Source: Rhodococcus sp. HNM0563 (lineage in GTDB: Bacteria; Actinomycetota; Actinomycetes; Mycobacteriales; Mycobacteriaceae). Taken from it: a stretch of 64,000 nt of DNA. The notes beneath the pieces were generated by a model. That model was not told the origin of the DNA and did no database searches. It saw nothing but the letters and a program-made list of their open reading frames with translations. The stretch lies in assembly GCF_012726195.1 (NCBI RefSeq), contig NZ_JAASAF010000001.1:558001-622000 (forward strand). The letters are read 5' to 3'. Shown here one piece after another: positions 38,104-47,803 of this stretch. The translations under genes were made by a program, and so were the position numbers. Within the stretch, counting starts at the first letter, position 1; each line of letters starts with the position of its first letter.

Positions 38104-38760
38104 ATGAGCACGCTCCACAAGTTCAAGGCCTACTTCGGAATGGTCCCGCTCGAGGATTACGAGGACGACTACCTCGACGAGCCGGCGAGCCCACGTCGTG
38201 AGCGCGACTACGGTGAACAGCCGTACGGCGCGTACGCGGCGCCGCGCCGCGACGAATACCCCGCTCCGCGTCGCGACGAGGTCGAGCGTGATTTTCCCCA
38301 AGACGACTTCGATCGGTACGACCCCCCGCCGCGCAGTGCCCGCGTCGAGCCGATCACTGCCCGCGCCCCGCGTCCGGCGGCGGCACCGGTGCGCTCTCCG
38401 GCACGGTCTACGATGGCCGCGGAGTCGCGACTCGAGCGGACCGAGGCACGGCGCGGCGCGCTGTTCGATGAAGGAGGTCCGTTGTCGAAGATCACGACGC
38501 TGCGTCCACGCGATTACGGCGAGGCGCGCACGATCGGTGAGCGGTTCCGTGATGGAACCCCGGTGATCATGGATCTCGTCGAAATGAGCAACGCCGACGC
38601 GAAACGGTTGGTCGACTTCGCGGCCGGGCTGGCGTTTGCGTTGCGCGGCTCCTTCGACAAAGTTGCGACGAAGGTCTTTCTACTTTCGCCCGCCGATATC
38701 GACGTGTCGGCGGAAGAGCGCCGCCGAATCGCCGAGACCGGCTTTTACAGTCAGCAGTAA
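38104..38760 (+). CDS. sepF: Cell division protein SepF
   Basis: A 218-residue protein that tethers FtsZ filaments to the membrane. The amphipathic N-terminal helix ([15 protein letters not shown]) is the membrane anchor. An acidic and Arg/Tyr-rich linker follows. The conserved SepF core runs from [19 protein letters not shown] to the end ([39 protein letters not shown]). ATG 38104 follows GGGAAAGG. SepF is essential in actinobacteria that lack FtsA and ZipA. Two hairpins after the stop codon probably end this transcript. Confidence 0.96.
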   Translation: MSTLHKFKAYFGMVPLEDYEDDYLDEPASPRRERDYGEQPYGAYAAPRRDEYPAPRRDEVERDFPQDDFDRYDPPPRSARVEPITARAPRPAAAPVRSPARSTMAAESRLERTEARRGALFDEGGPLSKITTLRPRDYGEARTIGERFRDGTPVIMDLVEMSNADAKRLVDFAAGLAFALRGSFDKVATKVFLLSPADIDVSAEERRRIAETGFYSQQ

Positions 38761-38765
38761 CCCAC

Positions 38766-38788
38766 GCGGTGCCGGTTCTCGGCACCGC
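38766..38788 (+). terminator. First hairpin after sepF
   Basis: GCGGTGCCG (38766-38774) pairs with CGGCACCGC (38780-38788) around a 5-base loop, six bases after the sepF stop codon. There is no U tract. Confidence 0.55.
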
Positions 38789-38811
38789 ACGCGTCTCCCT
38801 CGAACGCATAT

Positions 38812-38860
38812 CGAAACGCCCGGCGTGATGCAGATAACTGCAGGCCGGGCGTTTCGGTTT
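38812..38860 (+). terminator. Strong intrinsic terminator between sepF and the YggT gene
   Basis: CGAAACGCCCGGC (38812-38824) pairs perfectly with GCCGGGCGTTTCG (38844-38856); inside the loop TGCAG and CTGCA also pair. GGTTT follows. With the preceding hairpin it makes a double terminator that separates sepF from the yggT and wag31 genes. Confidence 0.8.
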
Positions 38861-38894
38861 GGAAGGGTTCGGGTTCGTCGGGCAGAGTGGGCGG

Positions 38895-39185
38895 GTGGCC
38901 GTATTCGATGTGCTGTACTTCCTGCTGTTCATCTTCTGGCTTCTGCTGATCGGACGAATCATTGTCGAGTTCATCAGAACCTTCGCGCGGGATTGGAAGC
39001 CGGCGGGATTCGTCGTGGTGATCCTGGAAGCGATATTCACGGTCACCGACCCGCCGGTGAAGCTGCTCAGGCGTCTTATACCCCCGCTCAATCTGGGCGG
39101 GATCCGGCTCGATCTATCCATCATGGTCTTGCTGTTCATCGTGTACTTCCTGATGGCGTTCATCCCTCGGAGCGGGGGAATCTGA
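38895..39185 (+). CDS. YggT-family membrane protein
   Basis: A 96-residue membrane protein with the YggT pattern: helix VLYFLLFIFWLLLIGRIIVEFI, then DPPVKLLRRLIPPLNLGGIRLDLSIMVLLFIVYFLM. GTG 38895 gives the natural start MAVFDVLYF; an in-frame TTG 36 bases earlier is less likely because it lies right on the terminator. It matches Rv2146c, between sepF and wag31. YggT proteins have been linked to osmotic and potassium phenotypes, but the function is unsettled. Confidence 0.87.
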   Translation: MAVFDVLYFLLFIFWLLLIGRIIVEFIRTFARDWKPAGFVVVILEAIFTVTDPPVKLLRRLIPPLNLGGIRLDLSIMVLLFIVYFLMAFIPRSGGI

Positions 39186-39336
39186 TGCGCCGTCGTGGTG
39201 CCGTCGCAGGGCGTTCGCGCGCTCCGATGTGCCAGAATGAAAGGCAATATACAGTGGGTTCTGATACGCGTGACGCACTGTTTGAACTACGGAACGCCTG
39301 CTTGACCGCTTATTTGACGCGTGAAGGGATCCTTCC

Positions 39337-40191
39337 ATGCCGCTGACACCAGCTGATGTGCACAATGTCGCGTTCAGCAAGCCTCCGATCGGGAAGCGCG
39401 GATACAACGAGGACGAGGTCGATGCTTTTCTCGATCTCGTCGAGCAGGAGTTGACGGCCCTGATCGAGGAGAACGCAGACCTGCGCCAGCGCGTCGCGGA
39501 GCTCGATCAGGAGCTTGCCGAGGCGAAGAAGGCACCGCGCTCTGCCGCACCGGCCGTTTCGCAGGCAAAGGCGGAACCGGCGCGTGTGGTCGAGGCCCCC
39601 AAGCCGGATCCCACCCCGCCACCTGCACCGGCGCCCACGCCCGCTCCGGTCGCAGCGGCTGCGCCGGCCAGCGGCGATGCGAGCATGCAGGCCGCGAAGG
39701 TGCTCGGGCTCGCGCAAGAGATGGCAGATCGTCTCACCGGCGACGCGAAGTCGGAGGCCGAGGAGCTGGTGCGCAATGCTCGCACGAACTCCGAGCAGCT
39801 CGTCTCGGATGCGCGTACGCGCAGCGAGGCGATGATTGCCGATGCTCGCCAGAAGTCCGACGCGATGCTCTCCGACGCGCGCACGCGATCCGAAACGCAG
39901 CTCCGTCAGGCCAAGGAGAAGGCCGATGGTCTTCAGGCCGATGCAGAGAAGAAGCACACCGAGATCATGGCGACGATCAACCAGCAGCGTTCCGTTCTCG
40001 AGGACCGGATCGAACGTCTCAAGACGTTCGAGCGTGAGTACCGCGTGCGCCTGAAGTCGTACCTCGAATCGCAGCTCGAAGAGCTCGAGCAGCGCGGTTC
40101 CGCGGTGCCGGTGGACAGCGGTGCGGATGCTTTCAACCAGGCCAACTCGTCGTCGTTCGGTTCGTCGTCCTTCGCCAAGGGCAACAGCTGA
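39337..40191 (+). CDS. wag31: Polar growth and septum protein Wag31 (DivIVA)
   Basis: A 284-residue coiled-coil scaffold that marks cell poles and directs apical growth. The DivIVA membrane-binding N-terminus is [35 protein letters not shown], followed by the first coiled coil ([27 protein letters not shown]). An Ala/Pro linker then leads to a long second coil with heptads ([20 protein letters not shown] and on) ending [20 protein letters not shown]. In mycobacteria a threonine near the N-terminus is phosphorylated by PknA/B. It stands alone after a 151-base gap; ATG 39337 follows GAAGGGA. Confidence 0.97.
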   Translation: MPLTPADVHNVAFSKPPIGKRGYNEDEVDAFLDLVEQELTALIEENADLRQRVAELDQELAEAKKAPRSAAPAVSQAKAEPARVVEAPKPDPTPPPAPAPTPAPVAAAAPASGDASMQAAKVLGLAQEMADRLTGDAKSEAEELVRNARTNSEQLVSDARTRSEAMIADARQKSDAMLSDARTRSETQLRQAKEKADGLQADAEKKHTEIMATINQQRSVLEDRIERLKTFEREYRVRLKSYLESQLEELEQRGSAVPVDSGADAFNQANSSSFGSSSFAKGNS

Positions 40192-40235
40192 GCGAGGGCC
40201 CCGGGCCTGTTCCCCACCTCGGTTGAGGAGGTGTC

Positions 40236-40478
40236 GTGCTCGTCGTGACGTTGGTTCTCGCCGCGATCGGATTCGGTCTTCTCGTCATCGCCTTGATGAC
40301 CGGATCCATCGCGTGGGCCTGGGGCTGCATCGCGGTGTGTGTCGTGGGCGCGGTGCTCTTGCTCGGCAGTTCCCTCACGTCGCGGGAAACCCCGACTCGC
40401 GGGGAGGTCGCCAGGCAGCGTGCCACACCGAGTGCGCGCCGCACTCGAGGCGATGACCAGCAGGATTCACGAGAATGA
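40236..40478 (+). CDS. Small two-helix membrane protein
   Basis: An 80-residue protein with two membrane helices (VVTLVLAAIGFGLLVIALMT and IAWAWGCIAVCVVGAVLLLGS) and a charged tail rich in Arg, Thr and Asp. GTG 40236 follows GGAGG. It resembles in layout and position the Rv2144c-type protein after wag31. No function is known. The ileS promoter begins within or just after its last codons, so it is the final gene of the division block. Confidence 0.7.
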   Translation: MLVVTLVLAAIGFGLLVIALMTGSIAWAWGCIAVCVVGAVLLLGSSLTSRETPTRGEVARQRATPSARRTRGDDQQDSRE

Positions 40479-40495
40479 CGGGCACTGCCTACAAT
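40466..40495 (+). promoter_or_regulatory. Promoter of the ileS T-box transcript
   Basis: TTCACG (40466-40471) and TACAAT (40490-40495) are 18 bases apart. The -35 overlaps the end of the preceding gene. Transcription would start near 40502, giving a leader of about 290 bases. Confidence 0.55.
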
Positions 40496-40501
40496 GGCTC
40501 C

Positions 40502-40791
40502 ACAGGTACTGTGCGGTAGAGGTCAGTACCCGTGTTGCTGGTTCCCGCGGGTGCGGGATGGTGTCGATCCGGCTATCACCGGGGAGCCTTCGGAAGAACG
40601 GCACCGCGCGAATGCACATGTATTCGCGAGGCGCTCAGTAGAACCGAACGGGTAGGGCCCGTGACAGCCCAATGAAGTGGCACATCGCGGATACTTCCGC
40701 GATGTGCAAGCGGGGTGGTACCGCGGTGACCGCGCAGAATGCGCCGTGATCGTCCCCGTGCCGAGAATGTGAGGCACGGAGGAGTTACGCG
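40502..40791 (+). promoter_or_regulatory. Isoleucine T-box riboswitch before ileS (translational)
   Basis: The T-box core GGGGTGGTACCGCGG is at 40712-40726, where uncharged tRNA 3' ends pair. A short Stem I is formed by CCGG (40569-40572) and CCGG (40579-40582); its loop CTATCA contains an ATC isoleucine specifier at 40575-40577. A 12-bp stem (40680-40691 with 40696-40707) corresponds to Stem III. The Shine-Dalgarno GGAGGAG (40778-40784) lies beside GTGCC/GGCAC arms that could hide it. There is no U-tract terminator, so control is probably at translation, as described for other actinobacterial ileS T-boxes with ultrashort Stem I. Confidence 0.88.
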
Positions 40792-43700
40792 GTGACCGAG
40801 AACGTCAATTCCACTGCACCGACCGGCGGGTATCCGAAGGTCGACTACGGCGTCGCCAGGGACACCGGCGTCGACTTCCCCGACCTCGAGGAACGGGTCC
40901 TCGCGCGCTGGGCCGAGGACGACACCTTCAAGGCATCCATCGCCAATCGCGACGGTGCCGAGGAATTCGTCTTCTACGACGGCCCGCCTTTCGCGAATGG
41001 ACTCCCGCACTACGGACATCTGCTCACGGGTTACGTCAAGGACGTCGTTCCGCGCTTCCAGACGATGCTCGGCAAGAAGGTCGACCGGCGATTCGGATGG
41101 GACACCCACGGGTTGCCGGCCGAGCTGGAGGCCGAGAAGCAACTCGGTATCAAGGACAAGTCCGAGATCGACACGATGGGCCTGGCCGAGTTCAACGCGT
41201 ACTGCAAGCAGTCGGTGCTGCGTTACACGGGCGAGTGGCGCGACTATGTCACCAGGCAGGCCCGCTGGGTGGACTTCGACAACGACTACAAGACGCTCGA
41301 CCTGGACTTCATGGAGTCGGTCATGTGGGCGTTCAAATCGTTGTACGACAAGGGGCTGATCTACCAGGGTTTCCGTGTGCTGCCGTACAGCTGGTACGAG
41401 CAGACACCGCTGTCGAACCAGGAGACCCGGCTCGACGATGCGTACAAGATGAGGCAGGATCCGGCGGTCACCGTCGACATGGTGCTGCGCGCACCGGGCA
41501 CCGAGCTGGACGGTGCCAATGCCCTGATCTGGACCACGACGCCGTGGACATTGCCGTCGAACCTGGCGGTCGCGGTTCACCCCGAGATCACCTACGTCTC
41601 GGTTCGTGCGGGCGAGGGCGTCGATGCGAAGACATACCTGCTGGCGAAGGATCGACTGGGCCACTACGCGCGCGAGCTGGGCGACGAACCCGAGGTGCTG
41701 GCCGAATACGCCGGAAGTGACCTCGTGGGCCTCGCGTACGAGCCTCCGTTCGACTTCTTCGTCGGCCGGGAGAACGCCCACCAGGTGATCGCCGCGGATT
41801 ATGTGACCACCGAGTCCGGCACCGGAATCGTCCATCTCGCACCGGCGTTCGGTGAGGAGGACATGGAGTACTGCCAGCGCAACGGTATCGAACTGGTACA
41901 GCCGCTCGACCCGGGTGGCAAGTTCACCTCGATGGTGCCGCCCTACGAGGGCCTGCAGGTCTTCGACGCGAACCCGGTCATCATCAAGGATCTCAAGGCC
42001 GCCGGAAAACTGTTGCGGCACGAGACGATCGAGCACTCCTACCCGCACTCGTGGCGCTCGGGTCAACCGTTGATCTACATGGCCGTGCCGTCGTGGTTCG
42101 TGGCCGTCACCCGCTTCCGCGATCGCATGGTCGAGCTGAATCAGGAGATCACGTGGGTCCCCGAACACATCCGCGACGGTCAGTTCGGTAAATGGCTCGA
42201 AGGTGCCCGCGACTGGAACATCAGCCGCAACCGCTACTGGGGTAGCCCCATCCCCGCGTGGGTCTCCGACGATCCCGAGTACCCCCGGATCGACGTCTAC
42301 GGTTCGCTCGACGAGCTCGAGCGCGACTTCGGTGTGCGCCCGGACGATCTGCACCGCCCGATGATCGACCAGCTCACGCGACCCAACCCGGACGATCCGA
42401 GCGGGAAGTCGACGATGCGTCGCGTGCCGGAAGTTCTCGACTGCTGGTTCGAGTCGGGTTCGATGCCGTTCGCGCAGGTGCACTACCCGTTCGAGAACCA
42501 GGACTGGTTCGACTCGCATTACCCCGGCGATTTCATCGTCGAGTACAACGGGCAGACCCGCGGCTGGTTCTACACGCTGCATGTCCTCGCGACCGCGTTG
42601 TTCGATCGTCCGGCGTTCAAATGTGTTGCTGCACACGGTATCGTCCTCGGAGAGGACGGGCTCAAGATGAGCAAGTCGAAGGGCAACTATCCGGACGTCA
42701 ACGAGGTGTTCGCGCGCGACGGCTCGGACGCCATGCGCTGGTTCCTCATGTCGTCGCCGATCCTGCGCGGCGGCAACCTCGTCGTCACCGAACAGGGGAT
42801 CCGCGAGGGGGTGCGGCAGGCACTGCTGCCGCTGTGGAACGCGTGGAGCTTCCTGCAGTTGTACGCACCGAAGTCCGGCACGTGGCGCACCGACTCCACC
42901 CATGTGCTCGATCGGTACATCCTGGCGAAACTCGCCGAGACCCGCGAGGCCGTGACCGAGGCACTCGAGGTGATCGACATCGCGGGCGCGTGCGACGAGG
43001 TGCGGACCTTCTGCGACGCACTGACCAACTGGTACGTGCGGCGGTCGCGGTCACGGTTCTGGGACGAGGACGCCGATGCGATCGACACACTGCATACGGT
43101 GCTCGAAGTGGTCACCAGGCTCGCGGCGCCGCTGTTGCCGCTGGCGACCGAGGTGATCTGGCGTGGCCTGACCGGTGGACGCTCCGTACATCTGGCCGAC
43201 TGGCCTGCTGTGGATGAGCTCCCAGCCGATCCCGAGCTCGTATCGGCGATGGACGACGTGCGAGCGGTGTGCTCGACGGTGCTGTCGCTGCGCAAGGCCC
43301 AGCAGCTTCGGGTGCGGCTGCCGCTGCCGCAGGTCACCGTCGCCAGTGCCGTTGCGGCAGCGTTGGAGCCGTTCGTCGATCTGATCAAGGACGAGGTCAA
43401 CGTCAAGGACGTCGTCCTCACCGACGACGTCGAATCGCATGGCAGGTTCGAGGTCGTCGTCAACGCCCGCGCGGCAGGTCCGAGACTCGGCAAGGACGTC
43501 CAGCGAGTGATCAAGGCCGTCAAATCCGGAGACTGGAGCGAGAACGCCGACGGCACTGTCACCGCAGCGGGCATCACGCTGCTGCCGGAGGAGTTCACCA
43601 CACGGCTCGTGGCCGCCGAACCCGAGTCGACCGCAGCATTGCCCGGCGGTGCCGGACTTGTGGTGCTCGACGCCGCGGTCACCGAGGAACTCGAGGCCGA

Positions 43701-43938
43701 GGGGTGGGCGAAGGACCGCATCCGCGAACTGCAGGATGCGCGACGCAACCTCGGACTGGACATCTCGGATCGTATCTCCGTGCAGTTCGAGGTCTCTGCG
43801 GACCGCGCCGAGTGGGCGGCCCGCCACCGTGATCTGATCGCCGGTGAGATCCTCGCAACGACGTTCGAGCTGGTCGCAGCAGAGACCGATCCGATCGAAC
43901 TCGGAGAAGGTGTGCGCGTGTCCATCGTCAAGGCGTAG
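40792..43938 (+). CDS. ileS: Isoleucyl-tRNA synthetase, eukaryote-like type
   Basis: Class I aminoacyl-tRNA synthetase of 1048 residues that charges tRNA-Ile and edits valine. The HIGH motif is [13 protein letters not shown] and the KMSKS motif is [14 protein letters not shown]. The CP1 editing domain has [19 protein letters not shown] and [15 protein letters not shown]. The NGLPHYGH form and the length place it in the eukaryote-like class found in mycobacteria, which is naturally less sensitive to mupirocin. GTG 40792 is set by the T-box-controlled ribosome site eight bases upstream. The anticodon-binding and C-terminal domains are intact. Confidence 0.97.
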   Translation: MTENVNSTAPTGGYPKVDYGVARDTGVDFPDLEERVLARWAEDDTFKASIANRDGAEEFVFYDGPPFANGLPHYGHLLTGYVKDVVPRFQTMLGKKVDRRFGWDTHGLPAELEAEKQLGIKDKSEIDTMGLAEFNAYCKQSVLRYTGEWRDYVTRQARWVDFDNDYKTLDLDFMESVMWAFKSLYDKGLIYQGFRVLPYSWYEQTPLSNQETRLDDAYKMRQDPAVTVDMVLRAPGTELDGANALIWTTTPWTLPSNLAVAVHPEITYVSVRAGEGVDAKTYLLAKDRLGHYARELGDEPEVLAEYAGSDLVGLAYEPPFDFFVGRENAHQVIAADYVTTESGTGIVHLAPAFGEEDMEYCQRNGIELVQPLDPGGKFTSMVPPYEGLQVFDANPVIIKDLKAAGKLLRHETIEHSYPHSWRSGQPLIYMAVPSWFVAVTRFRDRMVELNQEITWVPEHIRDGQFGKWLEGARDWNISRNRYWGSPIPAWVSDDPEYPRIDVYGSLDELERDFGVRPDDLHRPMIDQLTRPNPDDPSGKSTMRRVPEVLDCWFESGSMPFAQVHYPFENQDWFDSHYPGDFIVEYNGQTRGWFYTLHVLATALFDRPAFKCVAAHGIVLGEDGLKMSKSKGNYPDVNEVFARDGSDAMRWFLMSSPILRGGNLVVTEQGIREGVRQALLPLWNAWSFLQLYAPKSGTWRTDSTHVLDRYILAKLAETREAVTEALEVIDIAGACDEVRTFCDALTNWYVRRSRSRFWDEDADAIDTLHTVLEVVTRLAAPLLPLATEVIWRGLTGGRSVHLADWPAVDELPADPELVSAMDDVRAVCSTVLSLRKAQQLRVRLPLPQVTVASAVAAALEPFVDLIKDEVNVKDVVLTDDVESHGRFEVVVNARAAGPRLGKDVQRVIKAVKSGDWSENADGTVTAAGITLLPEEFTTRLVAAEPESTAALPGGAGLVVLDAAVTEELEAEGWAKDRIRELQDARRNLGLDISDRISVQFEVSADRAEWAARHRDLIAGEILATTFELVAAETDPIELGEGVRVSIVKA

Positions 43939-44033
43939 CAGCGCGCGCTTTCGCTCGCCGGTGCGGCGACCGTGCCTCAGCATCCCGCTCGCGCGTTCGA
44001 ACGCCCGGCAACGAGCGTGTTGGCGTAGCCCTC

Positions 44034-44045
44034 TAACCTGGGGAG
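44034..44045 (+). promoter_or_regulatory. Promoter immediately before dinB
   Basis: TAACCT at 44034-44039 is followed by GGGGAG and the ATG of dinB at 44046. The six intervening bases would also read as a ribosome site if transcription began upstream, so leaderless initiation is likely but not certain. No LexA box is present. Confidence 0.45.
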
Positions 44046-45383
44046 ATGACCACCGCCGCGAACCGGCGCTGGGTCCTCCACGTGGACCTCGACGCCTTCT
44101 TCGCGTCCGCCGAGCAGCTCACCCGGCCGACTCTTCGGGGTCGGCCGGTACTGGTCGGTGGTCTCGGGGCGCGCGGGGTGGTAGCGGGCGCGAGTTACGA
44201 AGCGCGCCAATTCGGTGCGCGTTCGGCGATGCCGATGAGTCGCGCACGCAGGCTCGTCGGGGCGGGCGTAGTGGTGCTGCCGCCCCGGGGGGTCGTGTAT
44301 CGGGAGCTGAGCACCGCGGTGTTCGACACGCTCCGTTCCCGAGTGCCTGTGCTCGAGACGCTCTCGCTCGACGAGGCGTTCGCCGAACCCGCGGAATTGG
44401 CCGGTGCCTCCGCCGAGGAAGCCGACCGCTTCTGTACGGAACTGCGGGCAGAGGTGCTGCAGAAGACCGGTCTCGTCGCGTCCATCGGTGCGGGGTCGGG
44501 GAAACAGATCGCGAAGATCGGGTCCGGGCTCGCCAAACCGGACGGACTGCTCGTTGTGCGCCCGGAGAAAGAACTCGCGTTGCTGCACGGCCTTCCTGTG
44601 CGCAGTCTGTGGGGTATCGGGCCGGTCGCAGAGGAACGGCTACGCAAGCTGGGGATCGACACCATCGGCCACCTTGCGGCACTTCCTGTCACCGAGGTCG
44701 CGTCCATTCTCGGTACAACGATCGGCCCTGGCCTGCACAGGCTGGCAAACGGTCTCGACGACCGGCCCGTGGTCGAACGCGCCGAGGCGAAACAGGTCAG
44801 TGCCGAAACCACCTATGCGACAGACATCGTCGCGTTGCCGTACCTGCGGCGCGCGGTGACCACCAGTGCGACCGCTGCGCACGAGCGGCTACGCAAGGAC
44901 GGGCGCGCCGCGCGGACCGTCGTCCTCAAACTGCGTAAGTCCGACATGTCGATTCTCACCAGGTCGACGACGTTGCCCTATCCCACGGAAGACGTGCAGG
45001 TACTCACAGCCGCGGCGCAACGTCTCGCTCTCGACCCACTCGAGATCGGGCCGATCAGGCTTGTCGGCGTCGGGTTCGCCGGGCTGTCTGCAATTGCGCA
45101 GGATTCACTCTTTCCGGAACTCGATGCGCTCGAATCGGAACCGTCGCGAGCCGACCCGGTCGGCGACGGTGTGTCCGAGCCGGCGCAGGCGCCGGACCGG
45201 CGATGGAGGCCCGGAGCCGACGTCCGGCATCCGGACTTCGGACACGGCTGGGTACAAGGGTCGGGCCACGGTGTCGTCACGATTCGGTTCGAGACGAGGT
45301 CCACCGGCCCGGGACCTGCACGGACGTTGGACGAGGCAGATCCGTTGCTGGACCACGCCGATCCACTCTCGAGCCTGCAGTGA
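44046..45383 (+). CDS. dinB: DNA polymerase IV (DinB/DinX), Y family
   Basis: Translesion polymerase of 445 residues. The first metal-binding block is [15 protein letters not shown] and the catalytic acidic pair is in [32 protein letters not shown] is typical, except that the usual SIGxxxNK has glycine-lysine (GSGKQ) instead of Asn-Lys. The helix-hairpin-helix and little-finger regions follow. A C-terminal extension of about 60 residues contains [23 protein letters not shown], resembling the Tudor-like tail of PcrA helicases. I see no beta-clamp motif at the very end. It lies between ileS and lspA as Rv1537 does. It has no SOS box. Confidence 0.92.
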   Translation: MTTAANRRWVLHVDLDAFFASAEQLTRPTLRGRPVLVGGLGARGVVAGASYEARQFGARSAMPMSRARRLVGAGVVVLPPRGVVYRELSTAVFDTLRSRVPVLETLSLDEAFAEPAELAGASAEEADRFCTELRAEVLQKTGLVASIGAGSGKQIAKIGSGLAKPDGLLVVRPEKELALLHGLPVRSLWGIGPVAEERLRKLGIDTIGHLAALPVTEVASILGTTIGPGLHRLANGLDDRPVVERAEAKQVSAETTYATDIVALPYLRRAVTTSATAAHERLRKDGRAARTVVLKLRKSDMSILTRSTTLPYPTEDVQVLTAAAQRLALDPLEIGPIRLVGVGFAGLSAIAQDSLFPELDALESEPSRADPVGDGVSEPAQAPDRRWRPGADVRHPDFGHGWVQGSGHGVVTIRFETRSTGPGPARTLDEADPLLDHADPLSSLQ

Positions 45384-45525
45384 TACGTGTTCCAGCTGCC
45401 CTCATGGATCTCTCGATACCGCCGGGTACTCTTGCGGACGACCCGCCTGTCGCGGTGGACGCATCCGTCGCTGGATGACCGAGCACGAAGGTCGTGTTCG
45501 TTCGAGAACGAGAAGGACGAGAATT

Positions 45526-46026
45526 TTGAAGCTTCGCAAGATCACCGTCGCTACGGTGGCGCTCGCCGCCGCCCTCACGATGACTGCCTGCAGCTCGGAT
45601 GACGGAGGCTCGACCGAGACGACCGCGGCAAACTCGACAGTAGAGACCACGACGTCGGAGGCCGCTGCGTCGGACTACCCGCCGGTGCCCACCGTCGAGG
45701 AACTGCAGACCATGCTCGACCAGGCCTTCGACGGCAGTATTCCGGCCGAGGAGAAGCAGAACCTCGTGCAGGGTGCAGAGCTCGATCCGACCCTGATCGA
45801 CCAGGTCGCGGCGGCCGCGCAGCAGGCCGGTGCGAAGGTCACCATCATCGATATCAACGACAACGAGGACGGCACCGCGACCGCGGGTATCGAGACCGCC
45901 ATCGGCGATCAGGTCTCCACCGGCACGGTCATGTTCGTTGCCGAGGACGGCTACTGGAAGCTGTCGCAGGACAACGCGTGCGCGATCGTGTCGCTGGCGG
46001 CCCTGCAGACGCCTGCGTGCCCGTAA
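45526..46026 (+). CDS. Mtb12-like lipoprotein
   Basis: Secreted lipoprotein of 166 residues. The signal sequence MKLRKITVATVALAAALTMTAC ends in a lipobox (TMTAC). A Ser/Thr/Ala linker is followed by a domain like that of the mycobacterial low-molecular-weight antigen Mtb12: YPPVPTVEELQTMLDQAFDG, IPAEEKQNLVQGAE, and near the end MFVAEDGYWKLSQDNACAIV. TTG 45526 is the start, placed directly before the basic signal peptide and after AAGGACGAG; the long in-frame region upstream belongs to another gene. Function is unknown; family members are abundant surface antigens. Confidence 0.82.
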   Translation: MKLRKITVATVALAAALTMTACSSDDGGSTETTAANSTVETTTSEAAASDYPPVPTVEELQTMLDQAFDGSIPAEEKQNLVQGAELDPTLIDQVAAAAQQAGAKVTIIDINDNEDGTATAGIETAIGDQVSTGTVMFVAEDGYWKLSQDNACAIVSLAALQTPACP

Positions 46027-46040
46027 TTCCTGAGCGCGAC

Positions 46041-46099
46041 CTCACTTCGTGAGATGACGGCGGTGGCCGACGCGGAGATCCGCGTCGGCCACCGCCGTC
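46041..46099. terminator. Double hairpin between convergent lipoprotein genes
   Basis: CTCAC-TTC-GTGAG lies at 46041-46053. A perfect 20-bp stem follows: 46056-46075 is the exact complement of 46080-46099, with an AGAT loop. It sits in the 80-base gap between convergent genes and would end transcription from both sides. Confidence 0.8.
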
Positions 46100-46106
46100 T
46101 CGTCGG

Positions 46107-47081
46107 CTAGTTGTTCGTGCCGGCCCAGGATTCGGGAGTATGCCAGCCGACCCGGTCCACCTGGGACTGCGACAACCGAGTTTCGCCATTCGGGTCGAGA
46201 TAGGTCTGATCGCCGCTCACCGTGAAGTCGCCCTGAACGGGCAGTGGCTTATTCGGGTCGATCGTCATCGTTCCGCTGCCCGCCATCGTGTACTCCTCGA
46301 CGGACAGCTGCCCTTGCCCGTTGGGCAACATCCAGGTCGACTCCTGCGGAATCTGTTCGACGCGGACATCGACGCGAATCCGGTCGTCGTCGCGAGAGAC
46401 GAGAGTGGCCGTGCCGACCTGATCGATCGTGATTCCCGCGCTCATCACCTGTTGGTGGCTCTCCCACACCGCGCCTACACCGATCGCCTCGTCGGGGAAC
46501 GCCACCATCCGGTAGACCGCTTGGTAGAAGGCCTGTTCGAGTGCTGAGCGCGCCACGTTGGGTACCGCGGTCCCCGGTTCGAGTCGCAGCGCACTGACCG
46601 CACCGTTGGGGCCCATCGTCAGCCCGGCTCCGGAGCCCTGCACCTCGGTGAGGGATGTCTCGAGGTGGGGGTCGGGAGTACTGACATTTCCGAGTATCAG
46701 GTCGACCACGGTGCCGGGTGCTCCCTCGGTCACCGACTCGGTGACTGTCGCGGACAACGGTGTCGTCAGTTCAGGGGTGGAGAAGTCCTGTGCCGCTTGA
46801 TCGCCGATCTGCTGGTGCACCTCGGAGCGTGTGGTCAGAATCACACTCTGTTCGGTGCCGGTTGCGGGCGTCAACCGCACAATCTCGCGGGGCTCGGCTC
46901 CCGCATCGAGCACTGTCGCGGTCACAGCGGACACGGGCACCGTCACCTCGGTCGCGGACGCGGCGGTCACGGCGGGAGTGCCATCAGGCGAATCCCCGCA
47001 TCCCGTGACGAGCGCGGTGAGCGACAGGACGGCAGCGAAGGCGCACGGCCTCGTATAGGCGAATCTCGACAGCACAGGCAC
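46107..47081 (-). CDS. Secreted lipoprotein of unknown function
   Basis: A 324-residue predicted lipoprotein. The signal sequence is [28 protein letters not shown], with lipobox LVTGC. The mature part is a beta-rich extracellular domain ([28 protein letters not shown] and so on) with no Cys and no known catalytic motif. I do not recognise a named family; it resembles exported DUF-type lipoproteins of Nocardiaceae. GTG 47081 is chosen because a TACCCT -10 element lies six bases upstream and the signal peptide starts there. It diverges from lspA, whose product would process it. Confidence 0.75.
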   Translation of the reverse strand: MPVLSRFAYTRPCAFAAVLSLTALVTGCGDSPDGTPAVTAASATEVTVPVSAVTATVLDAGAEPREIVRLTPATGTEQSVILTTRSEVHQQIGDQAAQDFSTPELTTPLSATVTESVTEGAPGTVVDLILGNVSTPDPHLETSLTEVQGSGAGLTMGPNGAVSALRLEPGTAVPNVARSALEQAFYQAVYRMVAFPDEAIGVGAVWESHQQVMSAGITIDQVGTATLVSRDDDRIRVDVRVEQIPQESTWMLPNGQGQLSVEEYTMAGSGTMTIDPNKPLPVQGDFTVSGDQTYLDPNGETRLSQSQVDRVGWHTPESWAGTNN

Positions 47082-47093
47082 GTCACCAGGGTA
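47082..47093 (-). promoter_or_regulatory. Leaderless promoter of the secreted lipoprotein gene
   Basis: On the minus strand TACCCT (47093-47088) ends six bases before the GTG at 47081. There is no ribosome site. Confidence 0.5.
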
Positions 47094-47134
47094 GCCACGA
47101 CGGGCGCGGTGGCCGCTCCCTCGGCTGGGTAGGG

Positions 47135-47146
47135 GATGATGGCGGA
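47135..47146 (+). promoter_or_regulatory. Probable leaderless promoter of lspA
   Basis: GATGAT (47135-47140) matches the weak consensus NANNNT and is six bases before the GTG of lspA. Confidence 0.35.
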
Positions 47147-47803
47147 GTGAGTGACGAAGCTTCCCGGCCCGATCCTGCGTCCGATACGCCGGAACCGCCC
47201 GCACCGGATCCCCCGGCGAAAGCGCAGGCGGGACCGAGGCGGCTGCGCAATCTGCTCGTCCTGGCAGCGGTGATCTACGTGGCCGATCTGATCACGAAGA
47301 TCGCCGCGGTCCACTACATCGACCCGTCCGATCCCATCTCCGTCATCGGCGACACCGTGACATTGACGCTGATCCGCAACCCCGGTGCCGCGTTCTCGAT
47401 GGCGACCGGCATGACATGGGTGCTCACGCTGGTGGCGATCGGTGTCGTCATCGGTGTGATCAAGATCGGCCGGACGCTGCGCTCGCGGTGGTGGGCACTG
47501 GGGTTGGGGTTGGTGCTCGGCGGTGCGCTCGGAAATCTCACCGATCGGCTGTTCCGCTCTCCCGGGCCGCTGCAGGGGCATGTCGTCGACTTCGTGTCGG
47601 TCGGATGGTGGCCCGTGTTCAACGTCGCCGATTCGGCGATCGTGTGCGGCGCGATCCTGCTCGTCGCGTTGACGGTGTTCGGCGTCGAGCCCGACGGAAC
47701 ACGTGCGAACTCCGGGGAAACAGCGACACCGGCAGACGCCGCCGTACCGGACAGCACAGGGGACAGCGAATCGGAATCCACCGGAAAGGAAGAACGTCAG
47801 TGA
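47147..47803 (+). CDS. lspA: Lipoprotein signal peptidase (signal peptidase II)
   Basis: Membrane aspartyl protease of 218 residues that cleaves prolipoproteins before the lipidated Cys. Four helices are visible. The catalytic aspartates lie in GNLTDRLFR and FNVADSAIV, with [11 protein letters not shown] and [15 protein letters not shown] as conserved blocks. An extra 35-residue N-terminus (Pro/Ala/Glu-rich) and a 35-residue acidic C-terminus are not needed for catalysis. It is followed by the pseudouridine synthase with a GTGA overlap, a pairing conserved as Rv1539-Rv1540. Two lipoprotein genes lie just upstream. Confidence 0.96.
   Translation: MSDEASRPDPASDTPEPPAPDPPAKAQAGPRRLRNLLVLAAVIYVADLITKIAAVHYIDPSDPISVIGDTVTLTLIRNPGAAFSMATGMTWVLTLVAIGVVIGVIKIGRTLRSRWWALGLGLVLGGALGNLTDRLFRSPGPLQGHVVDFVSVGWWPVFNVADSAIVCGAILLVALTVFGVEPDGTRANSGETATPADAAVPDSTGDSESESTGKEERQ

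Noticed and set aside
43990-44005. GTTCGAAC palindrome upstream of dinB as a LexA site
   Set aside because: The half-sites are in the wrong order and spacing for TCGAAC-N4-GTTCGA.
44866-45525. Large frame overlapping dinB and joined to the Mtb12-like protein
   Set aside because: It is an out-of-frame copy of dinB coding sequence. The lipoprotein signal peptide begins at TTG 45526.
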